Of a stretch of 32,325 bases of DNA, positions 31,595 to 32,325 are shown piece by piece. The stretch spans positions 1 through 32,325 of the forward strand of contig CAIQQR010000028.1 in assembly GCA_903874055.1 (NCBI GenBank), read 5' to 3'. Numbering within the stretch: the first letter of the stretch is position 1; each line of letters opens with the position of its first letter. The notes under the pieces are model-generated. The model was not told the origin of the DNA. It worked only from the letters and a program-made list of their open reading frames with translations, and ran no database searches. Origin of the DNA: an uncultured Bacteroidota bacterium. Lineage in GTDB: Bacteria; Bacteroidota; Bacteroidia; Chitinophagales; Chitinophagaceae. The position numbers and the translations under genes are program-made.

Positions 31595-32325
31595 ATGTTA
31601 AAACATATTGGTGCTTTTTTTTTGGCAATAAGCTTATTTGCCTGTTCAAATAATACTTCCCAGACTGCTCAGGATACAACTACTTCAGGTACCATTCATA
31701 TCTCTGCCGAAGAGACCTTTAAGCCAATATTGGACCAACAAATTGCGGTATTTAAGTCAAGTTATCCCGCAGCCAATTTTATTATTGAATATAAGTCGGA
31801 AATTGAGTGTTTAAAGGACTTTAAGCTAGATAGTACAAGAATGATTTTTATTACTAGAGGGCTCAATAAGCAGGAGGAAGCAGCTTATAAGAATCAACTA
31901 GGGTTTACACCCACTTTTGGCATTTTGGCGTATGATGCTGTAGCAATTTTGGTACATCAAAATGCAAAAGATTCCTTATTTACCCTAACGGATTTAAGAA
32001 AAAGACTGGTAGGAGAAAATACCCAACAAGTGGTTATGGATGGCAGTCATTTAACAGGGGTAGTTAGGTTTTTAAAGGATAGTTTAACTAAAGATAAGCC
32101 ATTTGGCAAAAATGTGATGTCGTCAGATGGGAGTGAGGCGGTAATTGATTACATTAAAAATAATCCCAATGCGATTGGTTTTGTGGCTATGAATTGGATA
32201 GGGGACAAGTATGATGTAAAGCAAGAAAAAGCAAGGAAATATGTAAAAACTGCCATGTTAGAGTGCACCTTATGTGCTGAAAAAGGCCTTTTTGCTCAAC
32301 CTTCTCAAGCTTCGATTGGAAGAGG
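31595..32325 (+). CDS. PstS-like substrate-binding lipoprotein, cut by the window end
   Basis: The first 243 codons are present and the frame is open at the window end. A signal peptide ends in a lipobox with Cys17 (SLFAC), so the protein is a lipoprotein. The mature part starts with GTIHISAEETFKPILDQQIAVF, and further on has ILAYDAVAILVHQNAKD, TLTDLRKRLVG and NAIGFVAMNWIGDKY. These are features of the PstS/PBP-like substrate-binding fold used for phosphate. A complete phosphate transporter is not seen here, so it may bind phosphate or a similar anion without a partner ABC system nearby. Confidence 0.82.
   Translation, partial: MLKHIGAFFLAISLFACSNNTSQTAQDTTTSGTIHISAEETFKPILDQQIAVFKSSYPAANFIIEYKSEIECLKDFKLDSTRMIFITRGLNKQEEAAYKNQLGFTPTFGILAYDAVAILVHQNAKDSLFTLTDLRKRLVGENTQQVVMDGSHLTGVVRFLKDSLTKDKPFGKNVMSSDGSEAVIDYIKNNPNAIGFVAMNWIGDKYDVKQEKARKYVKTAMLECTLCAEKGLFAQPSQASIGR

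Noticed and set aside
1-32325. Defence system, biosynthetic cluster or mobile island
   Set aside because: No transposase, integrase, restriction enzyme, toxin-antitoxin pair or carrier-protein gene is found, and base composition and gene content look uniform and core-like throughout.

Overview
The window is a stretch of chromosome from a low-G+C Bacteroidota bacterium, most likely of the class Chitinophagia (family Chitinophagaceae; the family is an inference). The reasons are the gldE-gldD gliding-motility pair behind mutY, the repeated TAnnTTTG-type -7 promoter elements, the absence of clear Shine-Dalgarno sequences, and families typical of the phylum (DUF5916 outer-membrane protein, START-like protein, DUF3109 protein, short RsmI paralogue). 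I see no mobile element, phage, CRISPR array, tRNA or rRNA. The content is mostly core genome, with 33 protein genes, and no gap without a gene exceeds about 230 bases.

Layout. 1-3130 (+): mutY, gldE, gldD. 3273-5253 (+): a cysteine-rich DUF3109 protein followed by a LutB-like LUD/ferredoxin protein. 5286-21336 (-): a long, tightly packed minus-strand block. In transcription order it holds a START-like protein, an LptF/LptG permease, a Tat-exported Mn-type superoxide dismutase, a CDF metal transporter, an M20 peptidase, an S4 RNA-binding protein, trmD, a DUF5916 outer-membrane protein, adenine deaminase, upp, an EI24 membrane protein, an RsmI-like methyltransferase, a shortened ComEC, purH and an EamA transporter. 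21567-24134 (+): ffh, rpsP, rimM. 24265-26356 (+): a 1-Cys peroxiredoxin, a structured 3' region with a strong terminator, and a secreted amidohydrolase. 26370-29359 (-): rlmN and two pseudouridine synthases, an RNA-modification cluster. 29452-29868 (+): a small secreted protein. 29898-31265 (-): hisS. 31345-end (+): a small membrane protein and a PstS-like lipoprotein cut by the window end.

Functional themes are translation and RNA modification (ffh, rpsP, rimM, trmD, rlmN, two pseudouridine synthases, S4 protein, RsmI-like protein, hisS), purine and pyrimidine synthesis and salvage (purH, ade, upp), oxidative defence (Mn-SOD, peroxiredoxin, MutY) and the cell envelope (GldD/E, LptF/G, DUF5916).

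I did not find a convincing new multi-gene system. The most interesting signals are small. Four genes have a -7 promoter element only 3-4 bases before the ATG, which suggests leaderless mRNAs; trmD and rlmN share an identical 12-base junction. Three 20-bp-period repeats lie before mutY. A hairpin-rich segment lies between the peroxiredoxin gene and its terminator. Inverted repeats lie before ffh and before the peroxiredoxin gene. ComEC is unusually short, and the CDF transporter lacks the usual His in its membrane metal site.
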